Assembly (NCBI GenBank): GCA_944323335.1
Contig: CALUSB010000001.1
Span: forward strand, 52,237 to 116,236
Length of the DNA: 64,000 nucleotides
DNA from: Candidatus Gastranaerophilales bacterium
GTDB taxonomy: Bacteria; Cyanobacteriota; Vampirovibrionia; Gastranaerophilales; Gastranaerophilaceae
Reading direction: 5' to 3'
The position numbers were made by a program, and so were the translations under genes. The notes under the pieces were generated by a model. That model did not search any database, was not told where the DNA came from, and worked only from the letters and a program-made list of their open reading frames with translations. Below, one piece after another: positions 50,278 to 58,648 of this stretch; the first letter of the stretch is position 1; each line of letters starts with the position of its first letter.

Positions 50278-52305
50278 ATGAACAAAATTAAGTTCGATTT
50301 AACAGCACAGAACAAATTAATTATTACGGGTTTACTTATCTCCACAATACTTATTGTTGGAGTTGCAGTCTTTGCTATAAGTAAAATTCAGCAAAAACTC
50401 TATGATTCTTACGGCAATTTTGGACAAATTTTGACCAAAACCCTTGCCATACAAAGCTACGAACTTACAAAAGATACCCCAAAAGAGTACAAGTACAATC
50501 TTTTGAGGACTCATGCCAATTCAATTTTAACAAGCAACAAAGACATCTCATTTATTACTTTTAAAGATGAAAAAGGCAAAATAATCTACACAACTGCAGA
50601 CGCCTACAACCGCAGAGCACAAGAAACGAGAATAAACATAAGCTCTCCTATGACAGATTCATTCGGCAGAATCGTAGGCATAGTAGAAATAGGCTTAAGT
50701 GCCGATATGGCAAGTGTTGTAGCTCATACTACAAAAAACTCCATGCTTGTTGTTTTTACCCTTGTGTGGATAATTTTTACTATCGTTATTGTGGTTAATA
50801 CATTCCTTATAACCCGCGAACTGAGGCTCTTGCATCACGGTGTAAAAGAAATTTCAAGCGGCAAATTCGGTACGGTGCTTGACTACAAACAATCCTCAGG
50901 AGAAATAAAAGAGCTCTTTTCTGCCTTTAACGACATGTCAAAAAGACTCCACGCCTATGAAGAGCAAAATGTTGACCAATTAACACTTGAGCGCAACAAG
51001 CTTGAGGCGGTGCTGATGAGCATTGCAAACGGTGTTGTGGTGTGTGATAACTTTGATAAAATCACAATCGTAAACCCTGCCGCGCAAAAAATCCTCTCCG
51101 CTACCGCGATGGACTTAGCGGGAACTTCAATTCAAAACTATTGCGACAGAAACGGAGAAATGTGCTTTAGAGAAAAAATAAGCATTTTTAAGGACACTCC
51201 GCTTGATGTTATGGAGAAAAAACCCCTTGAATTTAACATAAATGTCGATAGCAATGTGATTAAAACCCTTATATCACCTATGTATTCAAAAGTGCATGAT
51301 TACATGGGCTACATTATAATCCTCATCGACATTACAAAAGAAGCTGAAGTAGACAAACTTAAAAACGATTTCATCTCAAATGTTTCTCATGAATTAAGAA
51401 CCCCCGTTACCATACTTACAAGCTATGCCGAAACGCTTTACCATTACGGAAAAGACTTTAACTATGACGAGCAGAAAGAATTCATAGGAACGATAAATCA
51501 GGAAGTTATCCGCTTAAATAAAATGGTCAACGACATTTTAGACTTTTCAAAACTGCAAAATGACGCAGAACTTGAAAAGACAAAACAAGACATTATGCCG
51601 ACCATAGAGCGCTCTCTTGAAGACCATAAAATCCTTGCGGAAGAAAAAAATATCACTTTCTCGGTAATAAAAGAGCCTAACCTGCCCGAAGTTACATTCA
51701 ACGAGCAGAGCATAGAGAGGGTTTTATCAAACCTTATAACAAATGCCATAAAATACTCTCCGGATAATTCCCGTGTCAAAATTCGCGCAGAGATAGCAAA
51801 AGACCCAAAATATCTTGAAGTAACCATTGAAGATATGGGCATGGGTATAGCACCTGAATATCAGGAAAAAATCTTTGACAGATTCTTTAGAATAGAAAAC
51901 GCAACCCATACAATAAAAGGTACAGGGCTTGGCTTGCACCTTGTAAAAATTGCAATTGAAAAACACCACAAAGGAAAAGTCTTTGTTCATTCAAAGGTAG
52001 GCGAGGGCTCGACTTTCGGTTTTTGGCTGCCGCTTGATGAGGCGCCACAAGAAACTAAGCAAGAAGTCAAACAACCTGCAATTGTAACGGTTGCAACAAA
52101 AGAAGAAGAAAACACCCCTCAAGATGTAAATCAAACAGTTACAGCACCTCAAGAGAAAGTCTACATCCCGCATGAGGTAACAACAGTAAATGACTACAAA
52201 ACTAAAGCCGTGCAGGATGCTAATTTTGTGGATGAACAAACCCCCGCAACAAAAGAAGAAGAGTGGGAAATAACCTTTGAAGTCAGGGATAAAAAGGAAG
52301 ATTAA
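50278..52305 (+). CDS. Orphan sensor histidine kinase
   Basis: 675 residues. First membrane helix (LIITGLLISTILIVGVAVFAI), periplasmic sensor part (~40-145), second helix (LVVFTLVWIIFTIVIVVNTF), HAMP, a PAS-like domain (ERNKLEAVLMSIANGVVVCD), then HisKA with the H box FISNVSHELRTPVT. The HATPase has the N box NLITNAIKYSPDN, DMGMGI, and GTGLGLHLV. The Gln/Glu-rich tail (~590-675) is unusual. No response regulator is adjacent, so the partner is unknown. I take the second ATG, since the first overlaps the TATAAT itself. Confidence 0.92.
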   Translation: MNKIKFDLTAQNKLIITGLLISTILIVGVAVFAISKIQQKLYDSYGNFGQILTKTLAIQSYELTKDTPKEYKYNLLRTHANSILTSNKDISFITFKDEKGKIIYTTADAYNRRAQETRINISSPMTDSFGRIVGIVEIGLSADMASVVAHTTKNSMLVVFTLVWIIFTIVIVVNTFLITRELRLLHHGVKEISSGKFGTVLDYKQSSGEIKELFSAFNDMSKRLHAYEEQNVDQLTLERNKLEAVLMSIANGVVVCDNFDKITIVNPAAQKILSATAMDLAGTSIQNYCDRNGEMCFREKISIFKDTPLDVMEKKPLEFNINVDSNVIKTLISPMYSKVHDYMGYIIILIDITKEAEVDKLKNDFISNVSHELRTPVTILTSYAETLYHYGKDFNYDEQKEFIGTINQEVIRLNKMVNDILDFSKLQNDAELEKTKQDIMPTIERSLEDHKILAEEKNITFSVIKEPNLPEVTFNEQSIERVLSNLITNAIKYSPDNSRVKIRAEIAKDPKYLEVTIEDMGMGIAPEYQEKIFDRFFRIENATHTIKGTGLGLHLVKIAIEKHHKGKVFVHSKVGEGSTFGFWLPLDEAPQETKQEVKQPAIVTVATKEEENTPQDVNQTVTAPQEKVYIPHEVTTVNDYKTKAVQDANFVDEQTPATKEEEWEITFEVRDKKED

Positions 52306-53102
52306 TTAACCCTCTCCACCACTTCATCAAAATATTTTACACTCTCAAAAAGCGCATCCTTATCAAAAATCTCAAAAGTAATTTGAGGCAAAAGGCACAT
52401 ATCTTTTAGGGTTTTTATAACAGGCTCGATATCAAGCGAACCGTTTAAAAGTGAACTGTGCGAGTCTTCATCTCTGTAATTGTTGTGAAAATGCATATGA
52501 TGCAGCATTATGCCATAGTTTCTAATCCACTCCGACACCGGATAGTCAGAGTGCAAATTGCAATGTCCTATATCAATTGTAACCTTTAAATTTGGAGAAT
52601 TAATTGTAGCGACAATACTTCTTATAAGCTCCCAGTCGCTTTCATGGACATTTTCAAGAGTAACGATTATCCCCTCTTTTTCAAAATAAGGAATAAACTC
52701 ATGGAAAAATTCAATATTCCTTTGAAAATACATCTGCCTGTATTCTCTGTGCTTTAATAAATTATTAAAACAAGTATGAAAAATAACCGTCTTTGCACCA
52801 AATTCCGATGCTAATTCAAGACTTTGGTAATATCTTTTTTCAGACACCTCACGGATTAGCGGGTCTTTTGAGGCAACATTTAAGTTAGAAAAAAACCCAT
52901 GGAGCGTTACATCCCCGTCAAAATCTTTTAGCGCAGCCAAGTATTCTTTTTTTGTAATGTCAAAAGAGTTTTCAATATCTTTAAGCTTGCCAAATCTGCT
53001 TATTTCTATACCGCAGTTAAGTTCGGATGCTATATCAAGAGCACCTCTAAAATTGTGATAGTCAACGGTTGAAGATATAAACTTTTTAAATTGATTTTTC
53101 AT
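52302..53102 (-). CDS. Sugar phosphate isomerase/epimerase-like TIM barrel
   Basis: 266 residues of the AP-endonuclease-2/xylose-isomerase-like TIM-barrel fold. Metal-binding residues are visible in VTLHGFFSNL, VIFHTCFNN, IVTLENVHES, VTIDIGHCNLHSD, and HHMHFHNNYRDEDSH. These proteins isomerise or epimerise sugar phosphates or polyols, or act on DNA AP sites; the substrate is unknown. The 4-bp stop overlap with the kinase gene is convergent. Confidence 0.85.
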   Translation of the reverse strand: MKNQFKKFISSTVDYHNFRGALDIASELNCGIEISRFGKLKDIENSFDITKKEYLAALKDFDGDVTLHGFFSNLNVASKDPLIREVSEKRYYQSLELASEFGAKTVIFHTCFNNLLKHREYRQMYFQRNIEFFHEFIPYFEKEGIIVTLENVHESDWELIRSIVATINSPNLKVTIDIGHCNLHSDYPVSEWIRNYGIMLHHMHFHNNYRDEDSHSSLLNGSLDIEPVIKTLKDMCLLPQITFEIFDKDALFESVKYFDEVVERVN

Positions 53103-53132
53103 ATAATAAAATTATAATTAAAAAAACAGGAT

Positions 53133-53378
53133 ATGTATATATTTGAACTCATAGCAAGTATTTATAAAAAAAGTAAAGACGGGGGTTTTCAATTTTTTAA
53201 AAAACAAACCCCCAAGCTAGACGTGCAAGAAGAACAAAAATGCGAGCATATCTTTGTCCCCATTGATTCGACAAAAAAAATTCTGGCCTGCTCAAAGTGC
53301 GGTTTTATGGTAAAAGTTGACCCCAAGAAGCTCGAGAAACAAAATATTTTTGAAAAAAACACACCCGATGAGCAATAA
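53133..53378 (+). CDS. Small protein with a Cys-His/Cys-Cys zinc motif
   Basis: 81 residues. C-x-H (KCEHIF) and CSKCGF, about 20 residues apart, could bind one zinc. The N-terminal half (IASIYKKSKDGGFQFFKKQ) is basic and the C-terminus acidic. It lies upstream of the export operon on the same strand with an 81-bp gap. The leader is very short (TATAAT at 53113-53118). Function unknown. Confidence 0.7.
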   Translation: MYIFELIASIYKKSKDGGFQFFKKQTPKLDVQEEQKCEHIFVPIDSTKKILACSKCGFMVKVDPKKLEKQNIFEKNTPDEQ

Positions 53379-53459
53379 TGTATAAAAAATTAACAAATTG
53401 CCCGACTTTATACTAAAATATATAATAATTACGGATAAGTATAATTGAATAAGGTAAAA

Positions 53460-54746
53460 TTGAGCACACAGGGGAGTTTTGAAAACATCTTCAATGAAAA
53501 AGAATGTGGTCAAATTTCGAGCGTTCTTGCGGAATTTGACGGCTCTTATTTGCCTAAAATAAAAGAAGCAACGCAAAACTTCTGGGAAGACGAGTTTGAA
53601 TTTCGTCTTTTTGACATAAATAAACTGGAAAAAATGAAAGATGACAGGTACTTAAAGGGTGATTCATTCTTTACAAGCCAAGTACCCTCGAACCACACTC
53701 CTCCTGTTACAATAAGACTTTCTGATGAGTTTGCAAGATTATTTTTACACAACGCATTTGGTTCAAATTCCCCTGAATTCAAGCTTATTGACTTATCCGA
53801 ACTTGAGATAAAAATCCTTAACGCATATTGTGATTTTATCTACAAATCATTCAGCGAAAGCCTTATCCCTGTTGAAAACTTAAACAAATTTGAACTCAAA
53901 AACAAAGATGTCTATAACTTTGTAATAGTAATAAAAAACAAAGACGACAAAAACTCAAAAATAATTATCACACTGCCTTATTCAAGGATTAACAAAAAAG
54001 AACTTAAAAAACAGGTAAACTTCAGCGAAGAAGAATTCAAAAACTTATCCGCCGCTCTTGATATTGAAGCAGGAAGCTCAAAAATTACCCTTAACGATTT
54101 GAAAAACATCACACAAGGGGACATAATACTGCTTGAGAACAGTGCCGTAAACAAAATGAAAATCATAACAGGCACATCTGAAAAAGACTTCAAGGTGAAC
54201 CCCGACCCTGCCTTAATGATAGAGCTTGATGAAGAAGAACATGATATCGACAGAGAGGAGAATACAAATAAAAACATGTGGGATGATATACAAATAGAAG
54301 TTAGTGCGCGTTTTAAAAAGGTTAAAATGACCTTAGGAGAGCTAAAGCACATCTCAAAAGGGCTTGTGGTTGACTTGGGTTCAATCTTTAACAACGAAAT
54401 TTCTCTTCTTGTTGAAGATAAAACCGTTGCAAAAGGCGAACTTGTCATTATAAATGATAAATATGCGGTTAAAATTAATGAAATTATAAGTGAAGAAGCA
54501 AATAAACCAAAACCGCAAGCACAAACTGCAAAACCTCAAGCGCAGGCTCAAAGTGCTCAAAAAACTCCTCAGCCTCAAGCAGCTCACAAAGCAGCGCCAC
54601 AAGCTCAGGCAGCTCAAAGAGCTCCTCAAAGACAGCCTCAGCCTCAAGCAGCAGCAAAACCAAGACCTCAGAGCGCTCCCGCCCCTGCAGCAAAAAATGA
54701 TGTAGAAGAGGACTTTGATTACTCGGATTTTGAAGAAGAAAAGTAA
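53460..54746 (+). CDS. Double-SpoA C-ring protein (FliM/FliN or SctQ-like)
   Basis: 428 residues. The N-terminal ~180 resemble the FliM/SctQ core (PPVTIRLSDEFARLFLHNAFG). Two SpoA domains follow, the first near 185-250 (EAGSSKITLNDLKNITQGDIILLENS). The second and clearest is near 280-345 (VSARFKKVKMTLGELKHISKGLVVDLG ... GELVIINDKYAVKINEI). A long Gln/Ala/Pro-rich acidic tail (~350-428) ends it. Flagellar FliM and FliN each have one SpoA, so a protein with two looks like injectisome SctQ or a FliM-FliN fusion. It forms the cytoplasmic ring of the export machine or motor switch. Start TTG, with AAGG 5 nt upstream. First gene of the fliOPQR operon. Confidence 0.85.
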   Translation: MSTQGSFENIFNEKECGQISSVLAEFDGSYLPKIKEATQNFWEDEFEFRLFDINKLEKMKDDRYLKGDSFFTSQVPSNHTPPVTIRLSDEFARLFLHNAFGSNSPEFKLIDLSELEIKILNAYCDFIYKSFSESLIPVENLNKFELKNKDVYNFVIVIKNKDDKNSKIIITLPYSRINKKELKKQVNFSEEEFKNLSAALDIEAGSSKITLNDLKNITQGDIILLENSAVNKMKIITGTSEKDFKVNPDPALMIELDEEEHDIDREENTNKNMWDDIQIEVSARFKKVKMTLGELKHISKGLVVDLGSIFNNEISLLVEDKTVAKGELVIINDKYAVKINEIISEEANKPKPQAQTAKPQAQAQSAQKTPQPQAAHKAAPQAQAAQRAPQRQPQPQAAAKPRPQSAPAPAAKNDVEEDFDYSDFEEEK

Positions 54747-54755
54747 AGGATAAAA

Positions 54756-55166
54756 ATGACAACACACATCATAGCTTTTATTTTCTATACGCTTGCAATG
54801 CTTGGAGTAATCTTTGTGGCATTTGCGGTTTATAAAAATGTCGTTTTAAACCAGACAAATACGCATATTTCAAAACTGAAAATTGAGGATATGCTAAGAC
54901 TAAATCAGAGAAAATCTCTCTATGTAATAAACTGGGAAGATGAAAAATTCCTCATAGCAGCTGATGTGGACTCAACAACTTTTCTTGCCAAACTTGAAAA
55001 CAAAGAAAAAAATCAAACAACAGAGCAAATTCAAACACCGAAAAAAGAAATACCTATAAACACACTTGAAGAAAAACTCCTTGAGCTTAAAAAATCCGAC
55101 AACGGCTCAAAAAATGTCATGAGAAGTATTTTAAAAGAAATAAATTCAAAAAAAGAAAGATTTTAA
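54756..55166 (+). CDS. fliO: FliO-like flagellar export protein
   Basis: 136 residues. One N-terminal membrane helix (IAFIFYTLAMLGVIFVAFAVY) is followed by a small cytoplasmic domain with the FliO pattern NQRKSLYVINWEDEKFLIAADVDSTTFLAKL, and a Lys/Glu-rich tail. FliO assists assembly of the FliP pore and is found in flagella, not injectisomes. This argues that the operon is flagellar despite its SctQ-like first gene. AAAGGAT precedes the ATG; the fliP start follows at once. Confidence 0.8.
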   Translation: MTTHIIAFIFYTLAMLGVIFVAFAVYKNVVLNQTNTHISKLKIEDMLRLNQRKSLYVINWEDEKFLIAADVDSTTFLAKLENKEKNQTTEQIQTPKKEIPINTLEEKLLELKKSDNGSKNVMRSILKEINSKKERF

Positions 55167-55167
55167 T

Positions 55168-55806
55168 ATGGATGTACTTTTAAAAGATATGAATCCCGTT
55201 ATACAACTTTTGGTGGTAATGACCCTTTTTTCATTGCTGCCGTTGGTTTTTTCGTGTATGACTTCTTTTTTAAGATTTACCATAGTTTTTTCAATGCTCA
55301 AAACCGCTCTTGGTACACAGAGCGTTCCGCCCGCTATTGTACTTATAGGGCTTTCTATGATTTTAACTTTCTATACTATGTCACCTGTTTTTGACCAGAT
55401 GGTAAAAGCTGGACAGCCTGCGTATAAAAACGGAAACCTTGTAATGTGCATACAAGAAGGCTCAAAACCCCTTAAAGAATTTATGCTAAAGCAGACAAGG
55501 CAAGGGGATTTAGCATTTTTTGTCGAAAAAACAAGAAAGCAGCCCCCCTCTAACCCCGATGAATTAACACTTTGGGAAGTAGCACCCGCTTATATAATAA
55601 GTGAACTAAAAACAGCCTTTGAAATAGGTTTTATAATATTTATACCCTTTATTGTTCTTGACCTTGTTGTGGCAAACATTCTTCTGGCTTTGGGTATGTT
55701 TATGTTATCACCGACAATTATCTCTCTTCCCTTTAAACTGCTTATATTTATCGCAGTTGACGGCTGGAGTCTTATTGTCAAAGGACTTGTGGAGAGCTTT
55801 AACTGA
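55168..55806 (+). CDS. fliP: Type III export gate protein FliP/SctR
   Basis: 212 residues, shorter than typical FliP because the cleavable signal peptide is missing, as in injectisome SctR. The family signature is clear: CMTSFLRFTIVFSMLKTALGTQSVPPAIVLIGLS, TMSPVF, and the end IILLALGMFMLSPTIISLPFKLLIFIAVDGW-type segment (read from positions ~165-205). It forms the FliP5Q4R1 export pore in the inner membrane. It overlaps fliQ in TGATG. Confidence 0.93.
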   Translation: MDVLLKDMNPVIQLLVVMTLFSLLPLVFSCMTSFLRFTIVFSMLKTALGTQSVPPAIVLIGLSMILTFYTMSPVFDQMVKAGQPAYKNGNLVMCIQEGSKPLKEFMLKQTRQGDLAFFVEKTRKQPPSNPDELTLWEVAPAYIISELKTAFEIGFIIFIPFIVLDLVVANILLALGMFMLSPTIISLPFKLLIFIAVDGWSLIVKGLVESFN

Positions 55807-56297
55807 TGGAAATACTTGTAGAATATCTTGCTAAAGGTTTTATGGTGATGCTTATGGTATCACTGCCCTGCGTACTTGTTGCAGCGGGCATTGGTCTTGT
55901 TGTAGGTATCTTGCAGGCGGTAACTCAGGTACAAGAGCAAACAATCGCCGCAGCACCAAAAATTTTACTTGTGTTTTTAACCATTATAGTTCTTGGTATG
56001 TGGTATATTAAAATCCTGACAGAATTTGTCATAGAAGGTTCAGCCATTGCCTTTAACGTAGTTCCAAAAAATGACGAATTTGTCCTTGATTCAAACTACT
56101 ACAAATACACCCGTCCTTTTACAAATGAAATGTATGACAAAGTTGACGGTTCTCAAAAAGACTTAAATGAAATTATGAAAAACCCCGGAAAACTCCCTTG
56201 GGTTGATAAAGCGGAAAAGAACCTTTACGGCCCGACAAGAAGAGGAGCAAACCCGGCACCTAATTTCATTGAAAGAAATAAAATAATGGGGAGGTAA
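55806..56297 (+). CDS. fliQ: Type III export gate protein FliQ/SctS with extended tail
   Basis: 163 residues against the usual ~90. The first ~85 are the two-helix FliQ core (VSLPCVLVAAGIGLVVGILQ, AVTQVQEQTIAAAPKI). The loop QAVTQVQEQT resembles SctS wording as much as FliQ. A ~75-residue polar tail follows (KYTRPFTNEMYDKVDGSQKD), not found in ordinary FliQ. It starts in the fliP stop codon. The tail may dock a partner at the export gate. Confidence 0.9.
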   Translation: MEILVEYLAKGFMVMLMVSLPCVLVAAGIGLVVGILQAVTQVQEQTIAAAPKILLVFLTIIVLGMWYIKILTEFVIEGSAIAFNVVPKNDEFVLDSNYYKYTRPFTNEMYDKVDGSQKDLNEIMKNPGKLPWVDKAEKNLYGPTRRGANPAPNFIERNKIMGR

Positions 56298-56301
56298 ATA
56301 A

Positions 56302-56685
56302 ATGAAAAAAATCTTAACGGCACTTGCACTTTTGCTTTTTGCAGGTTCAACATTAGCTTATGAAATAGACGCCAACAGTATATTTCGCCAAGGCGACAAT
56401 GTGGGTTTAAGACCTTATTCAAGATATACAATAAGCTGCCCTTCTACAATTGAAAATGTAAACCTTGGAGACAGAAGCAATTTAAGATTTTTCTTCCTTG
56501 ATAACGAACCTTTTGAACAAGGCAAAAGAGCAGCAAGCACCCTTGTTATAAAGACATTTAACACTTCAAGCTCGTCTTTTGAAATATTTATGCAAGACGG
56601 CAATTCAAGCTCAATTAACTATGACATAAATAACGACAACAAAAAAATGGGCGCAATAGTCGGTAACTGCAGAATAGAACCCTAA
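56302..56685 (+). CDS. Secreted small protein inside the export operon, unknown
   Basis: 127 residues with a clean Sec signal (MKKILTALALLLFAGSTLAYE). The mature part is beta-rich (SRYTISCPSTIENVNLGD, LRFFFLDNEPFEQG) and has two Cys that could form a disulfide (ISCPS ... GNCRIEP). GGGGAGG precedes the ATG. It lies between fliQ and fliR, an unusual place for a periplasmic protein. It might be a chaperone or structural part of the basal body in this lineage. No family recognised. Confidence 0.75.
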   Translation: MKKILTALALLLFAGSTLAYEIDANSIFRQGDNVGLRPYSRYTISCPSTIENVNLGDRSNLRFFFLDNEPFEQGKRAASTLVIKTFNTSSSSFEIFMQDGNSSSINYDINNDNKKMGAIVGNCRIEP

Positions 56686-56690
56686 AAACC

Positions 56691-57470
56691 ATGGATTTAT
56701 TTTTGGCACAATTTGCAAAACTTTTTCCCGAGCTCAATCTTGCACTGGGCGCGGGAATAATGGTTTTCAGCCGCCTGTTGGGGCTGATGCAGTTTGCGCC
56801 GCCCTTCAACAGAAAAGAAGTCCCCTCTATGGTAAGGATTGCTCTGGCTCTAATTGTTACCGTTATTGTGACAATGCTTGTAAAGCCGCAGCCAATACCC
56901 GAGCATACTTCAATACTTCTTGCAATTTTACTTAACTACGCTTTCGGGGCTATTTTAGGCTACATTGCAAACTGCATACTCTCTGCAGTAAGCGCCGGAG
57001 GCGATATGATAAATATGCAAATGGGCTTATCTTCTGCTATGGTGCTTGACCCTACAACTCGCTCTCAAACATCTATTTTGGGTAACTATTTTACAATTTT
57101 AGGGTTGATTATTTTTATAAGCGCGGGCGGAGCGTATTGGCTGATAAATGCTTTTATAAGAAGTTTTGACGTTTTTGGAATGTATCAGACAATAATTCCC
57201 TTATCTCAGGTTATAAACCCCGATTACCTTGTTTTACTTACATCAAATGTGCTCTACTTTGGTATGCAGCTTGCAGCGCCTGTTTTGCTCGCAACCTTAG
57301 GACAAGACATCATCCTTGGTATAATTTCTAAAACCGCCCCGCAAGTTAACGTATTCCAGCTAAGCTTCCTTTTTAAACCCATTATGGGAGCTTTGATTAT
57401 GATTTGGATTTTACCCATGCTAATTAGCGTCATTACTGATTATATGACCTCTTATGCCAATATTTTTTAA
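56691..57470 (+). CDS. fliR: Type III export gate protein FliR/SctT
   Basis: 259 residues with six or so membrane helices. Hallmarks are FSRLLGLMQFAPPFNRKEVPSMVRIALAL, the conserved AGGDMINMQMGLSSAMVLDPTT loop, and APQVNVFQLSFLFKPIMGALIM. It is one copy in the FliPQR pore. flhB is not found downstream, where a small unknown gene and then kdsA occur. Confidence 0.93.
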   Translation: MDLFLAQFAKLFPELNLALGAGIMVFSRLLGLMQFAPPFNRKEVPSMVRIALALIVTVIVTMLVKPQPIPEHTSILLAILLNYAFGAILGYIANCILSAVSAGGDMINMQMGLSSAMVLDPTTRSQTSILGNYFTILGLIIFISAGGAYWLINAFIRSFDVFGMYQTIIPLSQVINPDYLVLLTSNVLYFGMQLAAPVLLATLGQDIILGIISKTAPQVNVFQLSFLFKPIMGALIMIWILPMLISVITDYMTSYANIF

Positions 57471-57549
57471 ATATTTAAGGTAGGAATATACATTAGTTTT
57501 TTTTAAAAAAAACATATTAAAATCTTAACCGTAATAGTTGAGGTTCGAT

Positions 57550-57783
57550 ATGTTTAAGATGAAATTACGGGAATCAAGCATCTCAAAAAATGTTAAAGTC
57601 AGGCACCACAACAGAATTTACTTTGTTAACAAAGCAAAGTTAAACTACACGCTAAACAAAATGGGCATGTTTGCAAAATTCAACTACGTAAATGAAGATT
57701 TAAGAGAATACCTCTTTAGGCAAAGGCTCTTATATACAGAGTTTTTAGAGCACATAAGCGACAGTTTTAAAGACATCAGATAA
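57550..57783 (+). CDS. 77-residue small protein, unknown
   Basis: A small basic protein starting MFKMKLRESSISKNVKVRHH, helical in the second half (LREYLFRQRLLYTEFLEHIS). GAGG lies 6 nt before the chosen ATG, which is four codons inside the longer ORF. It follows the export operon after 79 bp with AT-rich sequence and ends 8 bp into convergent kdsA. No family recognised. Confidence 0.7.
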   Translation: MFKMKLRESSISKNVKVRHHNRIYFVNKAKLNYTLNKMGMFAKFNYVNEDLREYLFRQRLLYTEFLEHISDSFKDIR

Positions 57784-58597
57784 TTTTTTTGCTAAGTTCA
57801 AATAATTCTTTAAGGTTTTTAAAAAGCTTATACGCGTCATCAAGTGCTATCATATTGTCGCCGTCACATTTAGCACAATTCGGGCATGGGTGAACTTCAA
57901 AAAACAGCGCTCTTGCACCCGAAACTATGGCACTTCTTGCAAGGAGAGGTACAAACTTTCTCTCTCCGCCTGAAGATTCCCCTCTGCCGCCCGGCAATTG
58001 CACACTGTGTGTAGCATCAAACACAACAGGGTAACCCATATCCTGAATAATCTCAATTGAGCGCATATCAACTACAAGATTATTATAGCCAAAGCTCGTA
58101 CCGCGCTCGGTAATTAAAATTTTGTCATTATCGCAATCAAGAACTTTTTTAGCCAAAGACTCCATTTGATAAGGAGATAAAAACTGACCTTTTTTAATAT
58201 TAACAATTTTGCCTGTTTTAGCGGCAGAAGTCAGCATATCCGTTTGTCTGCACAAAAAAGCGGGAATCTGTAATACATCAGCGACTTTAGCCACCTCAGA
58301 AGCTTGATTTGACTCATGAAAATCAGTCACTATAGGTACTTCAAACTCTTCTTTTATTTTAGATAACATTAAAAGCCCCTCTTTAAGCCCCGGGCCTCTG
58401 TATGAGGTAATTGAGGAGCGATTTGCCTTATCAAAAGAAGCTTTAAAAATGTAGTTTATATCAAGTTCAAGACAAATTTCCTTAAGTCTTTTTGCACATT
58501 GACGCAACATGTCCATATTTTCTATAACGCAAGGGCCTGCAAAAATAGTGAGTTTGTCTTTACCTATTTCAAAATTGTTAAGTTGTACAGTTTTCAT
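57776..58597 (-). CDS. kdsA: 3-deoxy-8-phosphooctulonate synthase, metal-type
   Basis: A 273-residue TIM barrel that condenses PEP and arabinose-5-phosphate to Kdo-8-phosphate for LPS. Motifs: IFAGPCVIEN, FKASFDKANRSS, YRGPGLKEGL, TERGTSFGYNNLVVDMR, and FDATHSVQLPGG. The Cys in GPCVIEN, with His and Asp partners later (HSVQ, CDGDNM), indicates the metal-dependent class. The segment HPCPNCAKCDGDN has three extra cysteines near the end. TATAAT ends 7 nt before the ATG. It supports a diderm envelope. Confidence 0.93.
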   Translation of the reverse strand: MKTVQLNNFEIGKDKLTIFAGPCVIENMDMLRQCAKRLKEICLELDINYIFKASFDKANRSSITSYRGPGLKEGLLMLSKIKEEFEVPIVTDFHESNQASEVAKVADVLQIPAFLCRQTDMLTSAAKTGKIVNIKKGQFLSPYQMESLAKKVLDCDNDKILITERGTSFGYNNLVVDMRSIEIIQDMGYPVVFDATHSVQLPGGRGESSGGERKFVPLLARSAIVSGARALFFEVHPCPNCAKCDGDNMIALDDAYKLFKNLKELFELSKKII

Positions 58598-58604
58598 GGG
58601 TTTT

Positions 58605-58610
58605 ATTATA
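58605..58610 (-). promoter_or_regulatory. TATAAT for leaderless kdsA
   Basis: The hexamer ends 7 nt before the kdsA ATG on the minus strand. An adjacent TATAAT on the plus strand (58609-58614) can drive recA with a short leader. Confidence 0.5.
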
Positions 58611-58648
58611 TAATATTTTTATAGATTAGGGAAGTAAGAGGAACTAAG

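Noticed and set aside
54381..54767. Leu/Arg- or Glu/Leu-rich ORFs opposite the double-SpoA gene
   Set aside because: Shadows of the Gln/Ala/Pro-rich tail codons.
58605..58648. LexA box at recA
   Set aside because: No inverted repeat resembling a known SOS box lies between kdsA and recA by eye.
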